Shown here piece by piece: positions 40,707 through 51,600 of a DNA stretch of 64,000 nt. Every line of letters starts with the position of its first letter. The first letter of the stretch is position 1. The DNA is taken from the NCBI GenBank assembly GCA_949130485.1, contig OX422194.1, positions 3,388,641 through 3,452,640 on the forward strand. The letters run 5' to 3'. The notes beneath the pieces are model-generated. The model was not told the origin of the DNA and searched no databases. It worked only from the letters and a program-made list of their open reading frames with translations. The position numbers and the translations under genes were made by a program. The DNA comes from Agelas oroides (lineage: Eukaryota; Porifera; Demospongiae; Agelasida; Agelasidae).

Positions 40707-43700
40707 AAACTGGCTTGAACGAGCATCACAGGACGTCCACAGTGGTGAAAACTGCTTTCTCTAGATTTCCTGGCACTTAAACAGAGTTGCACGTGCTTCA
40801 CAGCACCTCCTCGGCGGTTAAAACGGCTTTGTTAGGTCTTTTCCACACATAAACACGCTTGCATGAGCTTCACAGGGCCTCCACAGTGGTGAAAACTGCT
40901 TTCTAGGCTTTTCCTGGCAGTTGAACAGATAAGCACGAGCTTCGCAGCACCTCCTCGGCAGTTAAAACGGCTTTATCAGGTCTTTCGCGCACATTCACAG
41001 GCTTGCACGAGCTCCACAGGGTGAAAACTGCTTTCCTGACACTTTAACAGGCTTGCACAAGCTTCACAGGACCTCTCGGGATGTTAAAACGGCTTTGTCA
41101 GACATTTCACGCACATAAACAACCCTGCACATGCATCACAGTACCTCCACAGAGGTGAAAACAGCTTTCTATAGTTCTTTCCTGGTACTTAAACAGGTTT
41201 GGACGAGCTTCCCAGGACTTCCACAGTGGTGAAAACTGCTCTCTAGGGTTTTCCTGGCTCTTAAACAAGCTTGCACGTGCTTCACAGCACCTCCTCGGCG
41301 GTTAAAACGGCTTTGTCAGGTCTTTCCCGCACATAAACACGCTTGCATGAGCTTCATAGGGACTCCACAGTGGTAAAAACAGCTTTCTAGTTCTTTCCTA
41401 GTACTTAAACAGGCGTGCACGAGTTTCATAGGACTTCCGCAGTGGTGAAAACTGTTTTCTAAGTCTTTCCTCGCACTTAAACAGGCCTGCACGTGGTTCG
41501 CAGCGCCCCTCGGCGGTGAAAACGGCTTTGTCAGGTCTTTCCCGCACATAAATACTCTTGCACGAGCTTCACTGCTCTCTATGCTTTTCCTGGCTCTTAA
41601 AGAAGCTTGCACGAGCTTCACTGGACTTCCACAGTGATTAAAACTGCTTTCTAGGTCTTTCCTGACACTTAAACAGGCTTGCACGAGCATAACAGGACCT
41701 CTCAGGAGGTTAAAACCGCTTTGTCAGATATTTCACGCTCATAAACAGGCTTGCACGAGCATTACAGGAGTTCCACAGTGGTGAAAACTGCCTTCTTGAT
41801 CTTTCCTAACACTTAAATAGAGTTGCACGAGCTTCACAGAACTTCTCGGGAGGTTAAAACCGCTTTGTGAGATCCTTCACATTCATAAACAGGCTTGCAC
41901 GAGCATTACAGGACCTCCACAGAGGTAAAAACAGCTTTCTAGGTCTTTTCTGACACTTCAACAGGCTTGCACGAGCTTCACAGGAGCTCTTGGGATGTTA
42001 AAACCGATTTGTGAGACCCTTCACGCACATAAACAGGCTTGTACGAGCATTACAGGACCTCCACAGTAGTGAAAACTGCTCTCTAGTTCTTTCCTGGTAC
42101 TTAAATAGTCTTGCACGAGATTCACAGGACATCCACAGTGGTGAAAACTGCTTTCTACATCTTTCCTAACACTTAAATGGGCTTGCACGAGCTTCACACG
42201 CCTTCTCTGGAGGTTAAAAGCTCTTTATGAGACCTTTCACGCACATGCATAAACAGGCTGGCACAAGTATTACAGTACCTCCATTGTGGTGAAACCAGCT
42301 TTCTAGTTCTTTCTTGGTACTTAAACAGGCTTGGACAGGCTTCATAGTGCTTCCACAGTAGTGAAAACTGCTTTCTCGATCTTTACTGGCTAGCACGTGC
42401 TTCACATCACCTCCTCGGCGGTTAAAATGGCTTTGTCAGGTCTTTCCCGCACATAAACACGCTTGCATGAGTTTCACAGGGCCTCCACAGTGGTGAAAAC
42501 TGCTTTCTAGGCTTTTCATGGCTCTTGAACAGGCTTGCACGAGCTTCACTGGACTTCCACAGTGGTGAAAACTTCTTCCTAGGTCTCTCCTGACACTTAA
42601 ACAGGCTTGCACGAGCTTCACAGGACTTCTCGGGAGGTTAAAACCGCTTTGTGAGACCTTTCACGCTCATAAACAGGCTTGCACGAGCATTACAGGAGCT
42701 CCACAGTGGTGAAAACTGCGTTCTAGATCTTTCCTAACACTTAAATAGACATGTACGAGCTTCACAGGACCTCTTGTGAGGTTAAAACCGCTTTGTGAGA
42801 CCTTTCACGCACATAAAAAGGATTGCACGAGCATTAAAGGACCTCCACAGTGGTGAAAACAGCTTTCTAGTTCTTTTCTAGTACTTAAACAGGCGTGCAC
42901 GAGTTTCACAGGGCTTCCACAGTGGTAAAAACTGCTTTCTAGGTCTTCACTGGCACTTAAACCGGCCTGCACTTGAATCACTTCACCTCCTCGGCAGTAA
43001 AAACGGCTTTATCAGGTCTTTCTCGCATACACACAGGCTTACACGAGCTTCACCATGCATCCACAGTGGTGAAAACTGCCTTCACCATCTCTCCTTGCTC
43101 TTAAACAGGCCTTTCAAGACCTTTCCCGCATTTAAACAGGCTTGCACGAGCATCACAGGACGTCCACAGTGGTATAAACTGCTCTCACAAGATTTCCTGG
43201 CACTTAAACCGAGCTGCACGTGCTTCACAGCACCTCCTCGGCGGTTAAAACGACTTTGTCAGGTCTTTCCCGCACATAAACAGGCTTGCACGAGCTTCAC
43301 AGGTCCTCCAGAGTGCTAAAATTGCTTTCTAGGTATTTCCTGGCTCTCAAAACGGCTTGCACGAGCTTCACAGGATCTCCACAGTGGTAAAAACTGCTTT
43401 CTCGATCATTCCTGGCAGTTAAACAGATAAGCACGTGCTTCACAGCACCTCCTCGGCGGTTAAAACGGCTTTATCAGGTCTTTCGCGCACATTCACAGGC
43501 TTGCACGAGCTTCACAGGGCCGGAAAACTGCTTTCTAGGTCTTTCCTGACACTTTAACAGGCTTGCACAAGCTTCACAGGACCTCTAGGGAAGTTTAAAC
43601 CACTTTGTCAGACCTTTCGCGCACATAAACAACCTTGCACATGCATCACAGTAACTCCACAGAGGGGAAAACAGCTTTCTAGTTCTTTCCTGGTACTTAA

Positions 43701-44603
43701 ACAGGTTTGGACGAGCTTCACAGGACTTCCACAGTGGTGAAAACTGCTTTGTCGATCTTTACTGGCACTTAAACAGGCCTGCACACGTGCTTCGCATCAC
43801 CCCCTCGGCGGTTAAAACGGCTTTATCAGGTCTTTCCCGCACATACACAGGCTAACACGAGCTTCACCGTGCATCCACAGTGGTGAAAACTGCTTTGACG
43901 ATCTTTCCAGCACTTAAACAGGCCTGCATGTGCTTCATAGCATCTGCACGGCGGATTAAACAGCTTTTTCAGACCTTTCCCGCATCTAAACAGGCTTGCA
44001 CGAGCATCACAGGACGTCCACAGTGGTGAAAACTGCTTTCTCTAGACTTCCGGGGACTTAAACAAGGCTGCAAGTACTCCACAGCACCTCCTCAGCGTTT
44101 AAAACGGCTTTGTCGGGTCTTTCCCCCACATACCCACGCTTGCACGAGCTACACAGGGCTTCCACAGTAGTAAAAATTGAATTACCTGGCTGTTAAACAG
44201 GCTTGCACGAGCTTCACTGGACTTCCACAGTGGTGAAAACTTCTTTCTAGATCTTTCCTGACACTTAAACAGGCTTGCACGAGCTTCACAGCAACGCTCG
44301 GGATATTAAAACCGCTTTGTCAGACTTTTCACGCTCGTGAACAGCTTTGCACGACAATTACAGGAGCTCTACTGTGGTGAAAACTGCTTTCTAGGTCTTT
44401 CCTGACACTTTAACAGGCTTGTACGAGCTTCACAGTACCTGCCGGGAGGTTAAAACCGCATGGTCAGACCGTTCACGCTCATAAACAGGATTGCACGAGC
44501 ATTACAAGACCTCCACTGTGGTGAAAACTTCGGTCTAGTTCTTTCCTAACACTTAAATAGACTTGCACGAGCTTCACAGGACCTCTCGTTAAGTTAAACC
44601 CTC

Positions 44604-44789
44604 TGTAGTGATGTCACTGTTCTATTGTTACTGTTCTATATTTAGTTATGTATGCACGTGATTCATGAGTATTTAAGTCTGGGTTTGTACAGTTTTATCA
44701 GTTCGCTCTCAGTCTCTCTAAAGTCTGTCTTGTACCCAGATATTACAATGATTGCAACTGAACCCACATTTTAGTAGTAGGTTACTACA
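44604..44789 (+). repeat. 5' LTR (186 bp)
   Basis: Runs from TGTAGT to ACTACA, a 6-bp terminal inverted repeat with the canonical TG...CA ends. It is one base different from the 3' LTR. It begins directly after the CCCTC duplication and is followed one base later by the primer-binding site. Confidence 0.95.
44609..44677 (+). promoter_or_regulatory. Putative LTR promoter elements
   Basis: Within the 5' LTR lie TGATGTCA (44609-44616), resembling a CRE/ATF site, CACGTG (44655-44660), an E-box, and TATTTAAG (44670-44677), a TATA-like box. A pyrimidine-rich stretch follows about 30 bases downstream where transcription could start. Order and spacing suit an RNA polymerase II promoter. The assignment rests on motif matches only. 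B-class satellite monomers also carry CACGTG. Confidence 0.45.
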
Positions 44790-44790
44790 T

Positions 44791-44808
44791 TGGCGACGAG
44801 GGCGGGAT
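44791..44808 (+). other. Primer-binding site, tRNA-Ser type
   Basis: TGGCGACGAGGGCGGGAT lies one base after the 5' LTR. The first ten bases match the complement of the 3' end of animal serine tRNA with its CCA tail, and the rest is close. This is the expected site for minus-strand priming. Confidence 0.8.
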
Positions 44809-44811
44809 GTC

Positions 44812-45275
44812 ATGGCTGCCGCCACACTGGGACAGTTGGAGCCGTTCGACCCGGAAGTCGACGATTGGGTTATGTATACCGAGCGGACGGAAGAATTCTT
44901 CGTAGCGAACGGGATAACCGACGATGCTAAAAAGGTCGCGGTACTCCTGACGGTCATAGGAGGAAAAGCGTATGCCCTGCTACGAAACCTACTGACACCT
45001 GCGAAGCCAGCCGAGAAGTCGTTCGACGTTCTGGTGAAGGTCATGAAGGACCACCTTAAACCCAAGCCGCTCGTGATCGCCGAGAGGTTCAAGTTTCATT
45101 GCCGCAACCAGCGCCAAGGAAAAACGGTCGCACAGTATCTCGCCGAGCTGCGGAAGTTCTCGGAACAGTGTGATTTCAAAGAGTACCTCGAAGAAGCCTT
45201 TCGCGACAGGCTCGTATGTGGATTGCGAAGCGAGGTGATTCAGAGGAGATTGCTGGCGGAAGAAACCTCACTGTT
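44812..45275 (+). pseudogene. Gag amino-terminal part, frameshifted
   Basis: The structural polyprotein of the retrotransposon, which would package its RNA. Translation can begin at the ATG at 44812 (protein starts MAAATLGQLEPFDPE), just after the primer site. About 150 residues are well preserved: a helical region with WVMYTERTEEFF and a later TVAQYLAELRKFSEQC segment typical of Gypsy gag. The frame is lost between about 45258 and 45275; downstream similarity (KKAQELALGMETA) continues one frame over. The original capsid and zinc-knuckle regions were therefore probably one reading frame. With the break, a complete gag product cannot be made from this copy. Confidence 0.85.
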
Positions 45276-46340
45276 AAGAAGGCTCAGGAGTTGGCCCTCG
45301 GAATGGAGACCGCAGCAGAAAACGTTCGTGAGCTGCAAGGTACGAGACGTACAGCGGAACCGCAGCTGCAGAAAGACGTGTGCAATGTGCAGCGTGAGGT
45401 CATGAATAATTGTTACAGGTGTGGAAAGCAAAACCACAAGTCCGCCCAGTGCCCTTTCAGGACCGCCAGGTGTCACAACTGTGGCAAAGTAGGCCATATA
45501 AGGAAAGTTTGCAGACAACCAAAGAGACCACCCACTTCTCAAGGGAGACAGACACAAAGGCACCCTGTCAAGATAGTGCAAGAGGGGATTGAGGACCCTA
45601 ATGAGCTTCCATATGTCTTGCACACCCTTAGAGCTCAGACTGGCCAACCTCTGGAAGTGGACTTAATGTTAGATGGAAAGCCACTGTGTATGGAGGTTGA
45701 CACTGGAGCTGCTGTGTCATTGGTGTCGGAGAAGACATACCGGAGTCTGTTTCCAGAACGTCACTTGCAGCCTTCAAAAGCCTGTTTGCGTACATATTCA
45801 GGAGAGTCGATCGCAGTGATGGGACAAACAGAAGTGGAAGTGTTTTATGAGGAACAGCGAGTGAAGCTTCCTCTGCTGGTGGTCAAGGGTGAAGGTCCAA
45901 GCTTGTTTGGACGAGATTGGCTGACAAAAATCCGTCTTGACTGGAGAGCAATCAATGCAGTGAAATGCAGAACATTAACCAGTTTGTTGGAGAGCTACAG
46001 CTCAGTGTTTGAGTCAGGCCTTGGAACATTGCTGGGATACCAGGCCAAGATTCATGTTGACCCGGGAGCTCAGCCGAAATACTGCAAAGCACGGTCAGTC
46101 CCTTATGCCATGAGGGGTAAGGTCGAGGAGGAGTTAGAGCACCTCGTGAGCGAAGGTATCATCGAGCCAGTTCAGTTTGCTGATTGGGCAGCTCCAATCG
46201 TGCCCGTAGTGAAGAGCGATGGAAAGTCACTCCGAATCTGTGGTGATTTCAAGCTCACCGTGAACCAGGCCTCAAAGCTTGACAGATACCCCATCCCAAA
46301 GGTTGAAGATCTTTTTGCGAAGCTCGCAGGAGGAAAAGCT
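45276..46340 (+). pseudogene. Nucleocapsid, protease and first half of reverse transcriptase
   Basis: Open in one frame and continuous with upstream similarity from about 45264. It holds two CCHC zinc knuckles (CX2CX4HX4C) at 45411-45452 and 45471-45512, which bind RNA in the nucleocapsid. The aspartic protease follows, with active-site DTGA at 45699-45710 after a typical LDG...V lead-in. The amino-terminal reverse transcriptase follows, with the EGIIEPVQFADWAAPIVPV and LRICGDFKLTVNQ segments and the YPIPKVEDLFAKLAGGK segment. Similarity then jumps to another frame at about 46336-46345, which a single-base loss would explain. There is no stop between nucleocapsid and reverse transcriptase, so gag and pol were probably translated as one fusion, as in several Gypsy lineages. 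Confidence 0.9.
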
Positions 46341-47299
46341 TCACAAAGCTTGATATGTCTCAAGCGTATCAGCAGCTGCTACTTGACGAGGAATCCCGAA
46401 AGTATGCAGTCATTAACACGCACCGTGGGTTGTTCCGATACAACCCACTCCCATTCGGAATCTTTTCGGCCCCGGGGATTTTCCAAAGAGTGATGGAGTC
46501 CATCCTCAGTGGTATTCCAGGTGTAGTCGTCTACATTGATGATGTCTTAGTGACTGGAAAGTCTGAAGAGGAGCACCTGTCCGCGCTGGAGGAAGTCCTC
46601 CGCAGGATCATGGAATCTGGACTCAGACTGAGGAAAGACAAGTGTGTGTTTCTGGCTCAATCTGTTGTGTATCTGGGACATCAGATTGACTCAGAGGGTT
46701 TGCACCCTGTTGCAGAAAAAGTCAAAGCAGTGCAGGAAGCACCAGCTCCAAAGAACGTCTCAGAGTTGAAGTCATATCTCGGGCTGCTGACCTACTACTC
46801 AAGATTTCTGCCAAATTTGTCATCGGAACTCGCACCGCTCTACAAGCTGCTAAAGCACAATGAGCCATGGCATTGGACTTCAAGGCAAAAGAAGGCCTTC
46901 GAGAGATCCAAAGAATTACTGCTGTCGTCACAGTTGTTGGTTCACTTTGATCCAAACCTGGAGATTCACCTAGCCTGTGATGCATCATCATACGGTATCG
47001 GGGCAGTGTTGTCACACAAAATGCCAGATGGGTCTGAGAAACCCGTGGGATTCGTATCCCGTACGCTGACAGATGCTGAAAAGAAGTATTCTCAAATTGA
47101 GAAAGAGGGGCTAGCGTGTGTGTATGGAGTGACGCGTTTCCACTCATACTTGTTCAGACACCACTTCAAGCTGCAGACTGATCATAAGCCTTTGCTAACA
47201 CTCTTCAATGAAAGCAAAGCAGTTTCGCCTCAAGCGTCAGGCAGAATCCAACGTTGGGCATTGACCCTAGCATCATACGAATACACAATTGTGTGCTGA
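46341..47299 (+). pseudogene. Second half of reverse transcriptase and RNase H
   Basis: The palm domain continues here with the catalytic YIDD box (46532-46543) after LPFGIFSAPGIFQRVMES. The thumb region follows (VYLGHQIDSEGLHP, then LKSYLGLLTYYSRFLPN). The connection leads into RNase H with the catalytic-type DASSYGIGAVLSH stretch (first Asp codon 46979-46981), and later QTDHKPLLTLF. The frame ends at an in-frame TGA (47297-47299), beyond which similarity resumes in the same frame with TTTQHANADVMSR. The stop is therefore a point mutation, perhaps CGA to TGA. Active-site residues of the polymerase are intact, but the upstream frameshift separates them from the fingers domain. Confidence 0.92.
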
Positions 47300-47996
47300 A
47301 CAACAACACAACATGCGAATGCAGATGTTATGAGCAGGTTTCCACTCCCGGACATTCCAGTCCAGACACCTGCTTCAGGAGAACTAGTGCTGATGGTTGA
47401 AAGATTGGAAGATGCCCCTATCTCAGCAGCACAGATAGCAACGTGGACACGACGAGATCCCTTGCTGTCAAGAGTGCTCCGTTACATCAGGGAAGGATGG
47501 CCAGACAGTGCGACATTGAACTGAAACCGTATTGGACGAGACGTCTGGAACTACTTGCCCATGACGGATGCATCGTGTGGGGAGGGAGAGTAGTGGTCCC
47601 ACCACCGGGCCGAGAAAGTGTGCTGATTGAACTCCATGGAGGACACCCTGGTACATCACGAATGAAGTCGCTTGCTCGAGGTCTGGTGTGGTGGCCAGGA
47701 ATGGATCAGGAGATCGAGAACATGGTCAAACAGTGTTCAGACTGTCAACAAAGTAGACCATCTCCTCCCACAGCACCACTACATCCATGGTGTTGGCCGA
47801 CCCGACCCTGGACACGGTTACATGTGGAACGACTACCACTACTAGTGCTACATCCTCAGAACAGGACGGAACACCAGTTGTGCAGGAGACAATGCCAACT
47901 GTTGAACAGGACAGTGAAACTGTTACACCACTACCTGAGTCTGCTATGACTCGTCGTTATCCCTCTCGAACAAGAAAGCCGCAAGAGAGATATTGA
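47300..47996 (+). pseudogene. Integrase, core deleted
   Basis: The segment after the stop reads into the spacer before integrase (MSRFPLPDIP) until TGA near 47522. A one-base shift near 47510 carries similarity into a second frame, where the zinc-binding domain is visible as HGGHPG followed by CSDCQQ, with VWWPGMDQEIENMVKQ between. After HPWCWPTRPWTRLHV the sequence jumps, near 47825, to a low-complexity Thr/Glu-rich tail ending RRYPSRTRKPQERY in a third frame. The whole DDE catalytic core, of roughly 100-150 residues in the family, is missing. No functional integrase can come from this copy. Confidence 0.9.
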
Positions 47997-48031
47997 ACTC
48001 TCATACATGTACTGTTTCTTTTTTGTTTTTT

Positions 48032-48044
48032 AGGGGGAGAGGAA
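48032..48044 (+). other. Polypurine tract
   Basis: AGGGGGAGAGGAA directly precedes the 3' LTR and follows a T-rich run. This is the expected primer for plus-strand synthesis. Confidence 0.9.
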
Positions 48045-48688
48045 TGTAGTGATGTCACTGTTCTATTGTTACTGTTCTATATTTAGTTATGTATGCACGT
48101 GATTCATGAGTATTTAAGTCTGGGTTTGTACAGTTTTATCAGTTCGCTCTCAGCCTCTCTAAAGTCTGTCTTGTACCCAGATATTACAATGATTGCAACT
48201 GAACCCACATTTTAGTAGTAGGTTACTACCAGGGTTGTAGTAATTGAGAAACCAAATGTAATGACTACGTAATGATTACAGGTTTTCAAACACAGTAATT
48301 TGTAATTGTAATTTCACTTCACAACAACTGATGTAATTTGTAATGCTGAACAAAAGGCATGTAATTGTTTGCAGGGGATAGTAAAATACCAATTACAAGT
48401 TCAATTACAATATACTGGCAAACTCAGCACACTCAGCTGACCACGTGCTGTTCAAGACATGTGGCAAGAACATGCTTTGTCAGCACATTTACATTAAAAC
48501 CAATTCATGACTACTTCGACCTGTAATTTAACAATGTAATTTGTAATTTTGTCATTTTCTGTAATTGTAATCATTACTCGTAAGCAACCTTGCTAATTGT
48601 AATGGGTATTAATTGACGATTCAGGCTCAAGTAATTGTAATCAATAAAACCACGCCAGAATTCAATTACTACAACCCTGGTTACTACA
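48045..48688 (+). repeat. 3' LTR, interrupted by a MITE
   Basis: Bases 48045-48229 match the first 185 bases of the 5' LTR with one difference. A MITE with its 8-bp target duplication then intervenes. The final LTR base A is at 48688, followed by the CCCTC target duplication. Removing the insert gives exactly 186 bp. Confidence 0.95.
48230..48679. mobile_element. 450-bp hAT-type MITE nested in the 3' LTR
   Basis: Perfect 18-bp inverted ends CAGGGTTGTAGTAATTGA, with an 8-bp duplication GTTACTAC at 48222-48229 and 48680-48687. An 8-bp duplication and CAGGG-type ends are hallmarks of the hAT superfamily. The interior is AT-rich with repeated GTAATTTGTAAT and TAATTGTAAT motifs and has no coding capacity. 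It must be younger than the retrotransposon insertion that it interrupts. Confidence 0.95.
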
Positions 48689-51600
48689 CCCTCTTTGTGA
48701 GACCTTTCACGCTCATAAACATGCTTGTACGAGCTTCACAGGGCCTCCAGAGAGGTAAAAACTGCTTTCTAGTACTTTCCTGGGTGTTAAACAGACTTGC
48801 ACGGGCTTCACGGGACCTCCACAGTGGTGAAAACTGCTTTCTCAATCAATCCTGGCAGTCACACAGGGATGCACGCGCTTCACAGCACCTCCTCGGCGGT
48901 TAAAACGATTTTATCACGTCTTTTTGCACATAAACAGGCTTGCACGATCTTCACAGGGCCCCCACAGTGGTGAAAACTGATTTCTAGGTCTTTCCTGGCT
49001 CTTAAACAGGCTTGCACGAGCTTCACAGGACCTCCACAGTGGCGAAAACTGCTTTCTCGATCATTCCTGGCAGTTAAATAGGCCTTCACGTGCTTCACAG
49101 CACCTCCTCGGCGGCTAAAACGGCTTTATCAGGTCTTTCTGCACATAAACAGGCTTGCACGAGCTTTACAGTGCCTCCACAGTGGTGAAAACTGATTTCT
49201 AGGTCTTTCCTGGCACTTAATTAAACAGGCCTTCACGTGCTTCACAGCTCCTCCTATAGGCGGTTAAAACGGCTTTATAAGGTCTTTCCCGCACATAAAC
49301 AGGCTTGCACAAGCTTCACAGTGCCTCCACAGAGGTAAAAATAGCTTTCTAGGTCTTTCCTGACACTTAAACAGGCTTGCACGAGCTTCAAAGGACCTCT
49401 CAGGAGGTTAAAACAGCTTTGTCAGACCTTTCACGCTCATAAACAGGCTTGCACGAGCATTATAGGAGTTCCACAGTGGTAAAAACTGCGTTCTAGATCT
49501 TTCCTAACACTTAAATAGACTTGCACGAGCTTCAAAGGACCTATCGAGAGGTTAGAACAGCTTGAGCTTCACAGGACCTCCACAGTGGTGAAAAACACTT
49601 TCTCGATCTTTCCTGGCAATTAAACAGGCCTTCACGTGCTTCACAGCACCTCCTATAGGCAGTTAAAACGGCTTTATAAGGTTTTTCCCGCACATAAACA
49701 GGCTTGCACAAGCTTCACAGTGTCTCCACAGAGGTAAAACCAGCTTTCTAGGTCTTTCCTGACACTTAAACAGGCTTGCACGAGCTTCACAGGACCTCTC
49801 AGGAGGTTAAAACAGCTTTGTCAGACCTTTCACGCTCATAAACAGGCTTCAACGAGCATTACAGGAGTTTCACAGTGGTAAAAACTGCGTTCTAGATCTT
49901 TCCTAACACTTAACAATGCTTGCACGAGCTTCACAGGATTTCTCGGCAGGTTAAAACCGCTTTGTTAGCACTTTCATGCTTTCTAGATCTTTCCTAACAC
50001 TTAAATAGATTTACGCGAGCTTCACTGACCCCGCGTGAGGTTAAAACCGCTTTGTTAGACCTTCCACGCACATAAACAGGATTGCACCAGCATTACAGGA
50101 CTTCCAGGGTGGAGAAAATGCGTTCTAGATCTTTCCTGACATTTAAATAGACCTGCACGAGGTTCACAAAACCTCTCGGGAGGTGAAAACCGCTTTGTGA
50201 GACCTTTCGCGCACATAAACAGGCTTGCACGAGCTTCACAGGTCCTCCAGAGTGGTAAAAACTGCTTTCTCGATCATTCCTGGCAGTTAAACAGATAAGC
50301 ACGTGCTTCACAGCACCTCCTCGGCGGTTAAAACGGCTTTATCAGATCTTTCGCGCACATTCACAGGCTTGCACGAGCTTCACAGTGCCGGAAAACTGCT
50401 TTCTGGGTGTTTGCTGACACTTGAACAGGCTTGCGCAAGCTTCACAGGACCTCTCGGGAAGTTAAAACCGCTTTGTCAGACCTTTCACGCACATAAACAA
50501 CCTTGCACATGCATCACAGTACCTCCACAGAGGTGAAAACAGCTTTGTAGTTCTTTCCTGGTACTTAAACAGGTTTGGACGAGCTTCACAGGACTTCCAC
50601 AGTGGTGAAAACTGCCTTCTCGACCTTTACTGGCACTTAAACAGGCCTGCACACGTGTTTCGCATCACCCACTCGGCGGTTAAAACGGCTTTATCAGGTC
50701 TTTCCATACACAGGATAAGACGAGCTTCACCGTGCATCCACCGTGGTGAAAACTGCTTTCACGATCTTTCCAGCACTTAAACAGGCCTGCACGTGCTTCA
50801 TAGCATCTGCACGGCGGATTAAACAGCTTTTTCAGACCTTTCCCGCATCTAAACAGGCTTGCACGAACATCACAGGACGTCCACAGTGGTGAAAACCGTT
50901 TTATAGGTCTTTCCTAGCTCTTAAACAGGCTTGCACGAGCTTCACAGGACCTCCACAGCGATGAACACTGCTTTCTCGATCATTCCTGGCAGTTAAACAG
51001 GGATGCACGTACTTCACAGCACCTCCTCGGCAGGTCTTTCTGCACATAAACAGGCTTGCACGAGCTTCACAGGGCCTCCACAGTGGTGAAAACTGATTTA
51101 GAGGTCTTCCCTGACTCTTAAACAGGTTTGCACGAGCTTCACAGGACCTCCACAGTGGTGAAAACTGCTTTCTCGATCATTCTTGGCTGTTGAACAGGGA
51201 TGAACGTGCTTCACAGCACCTCCACGACGGTGAAAACGGCTTTGTCAGGTCTTTCTCGCACATACACAGGCTTAACTGAGCTTCACAGTGCCTCCAACGT
51301 GGTGAAAACTGCTTTCTAGGTCTTTCCTGGCACTTAATTAAACAGGCCTGCACGTGCTTCACAGCACCTCCTAGGCGGTTAAAACGGCTTTATAAGGTCT
51401 TTCCCGCACATAAACAGGCTTGCACAAGCTTCACAGTGCCTCCATAGAGGTAGAAACAGCTTTCTAGGTCTTTCCTGACACTTAAACAGGGTTGCACGAG
51501 CTTCACAGGACCTCCACAGCGATGAACACTGCTTTCTCGATCATTCCTGGCAGTTAAACAGGGATGCACGTACTTCACAGCACCTCCTCGGCAGGTTTTT

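Larger units (their letters stand above)
26401..44603. repeat. 72-bp satellite array, block 4
   Basis: The longest uninterrupted block, about 18.2 kb. It contains 503- and 701-bp higher-order copies (28571-31000), several CATGCA units (33905, 35032, 37762, 42244), several TTAATTAA units (31547, 31983, 32530, 34664, 38040) and a TTATT-rich microsatellite at 40673. Monomers with the shared 10-bp deletion lie at about 34412, 36777 and 43517. The last five bases (CCCTC, 44599-44603) are the target duplication of the LTR retrotransposon. No gene is seen. Confidence 0.95.
44604..48688 (+). mobile_element. Gypsy-type LTR retrotransposon, defective
   Basis: A complete insertion of about 3.6 kb plus a nested 450-bp MITE. 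It shows TG...CA LTRs of 186 bp, a 5-bp CCCTC duplication (44599-44603 and 48689-48693), a tRNA-Ser-like primer site, a polypurine tract, and the order gag, zinc knuckles, protease, reverse transcriptase, RNase H, integrase. Reverse transcriptase before integrase places it in the Gypsy (Metaviridae) group; the serine primer site and domain style resemble the Mag-like lineage. The two LTRs differ at one base (T/C in CTCAGYCTCTC), so insertion is recent. Yet the coding region has at least three frameshifts, one stop and a large integrase deletion. It was therefore probably copied with proteins supplied by an intact relative, unless some frameshifts are assembly errors. The uninterrupted satellite counterpart is near 14655-14700. 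Confidence 0.95.

Noticed and set aside
44718..45092. Minus-strand frames opposite gag-pol (also 45240-45647 and 46722-47147)
   Set aside because: They are antisense shadows of the conserved gag, protease and reverse transcriptase frames.
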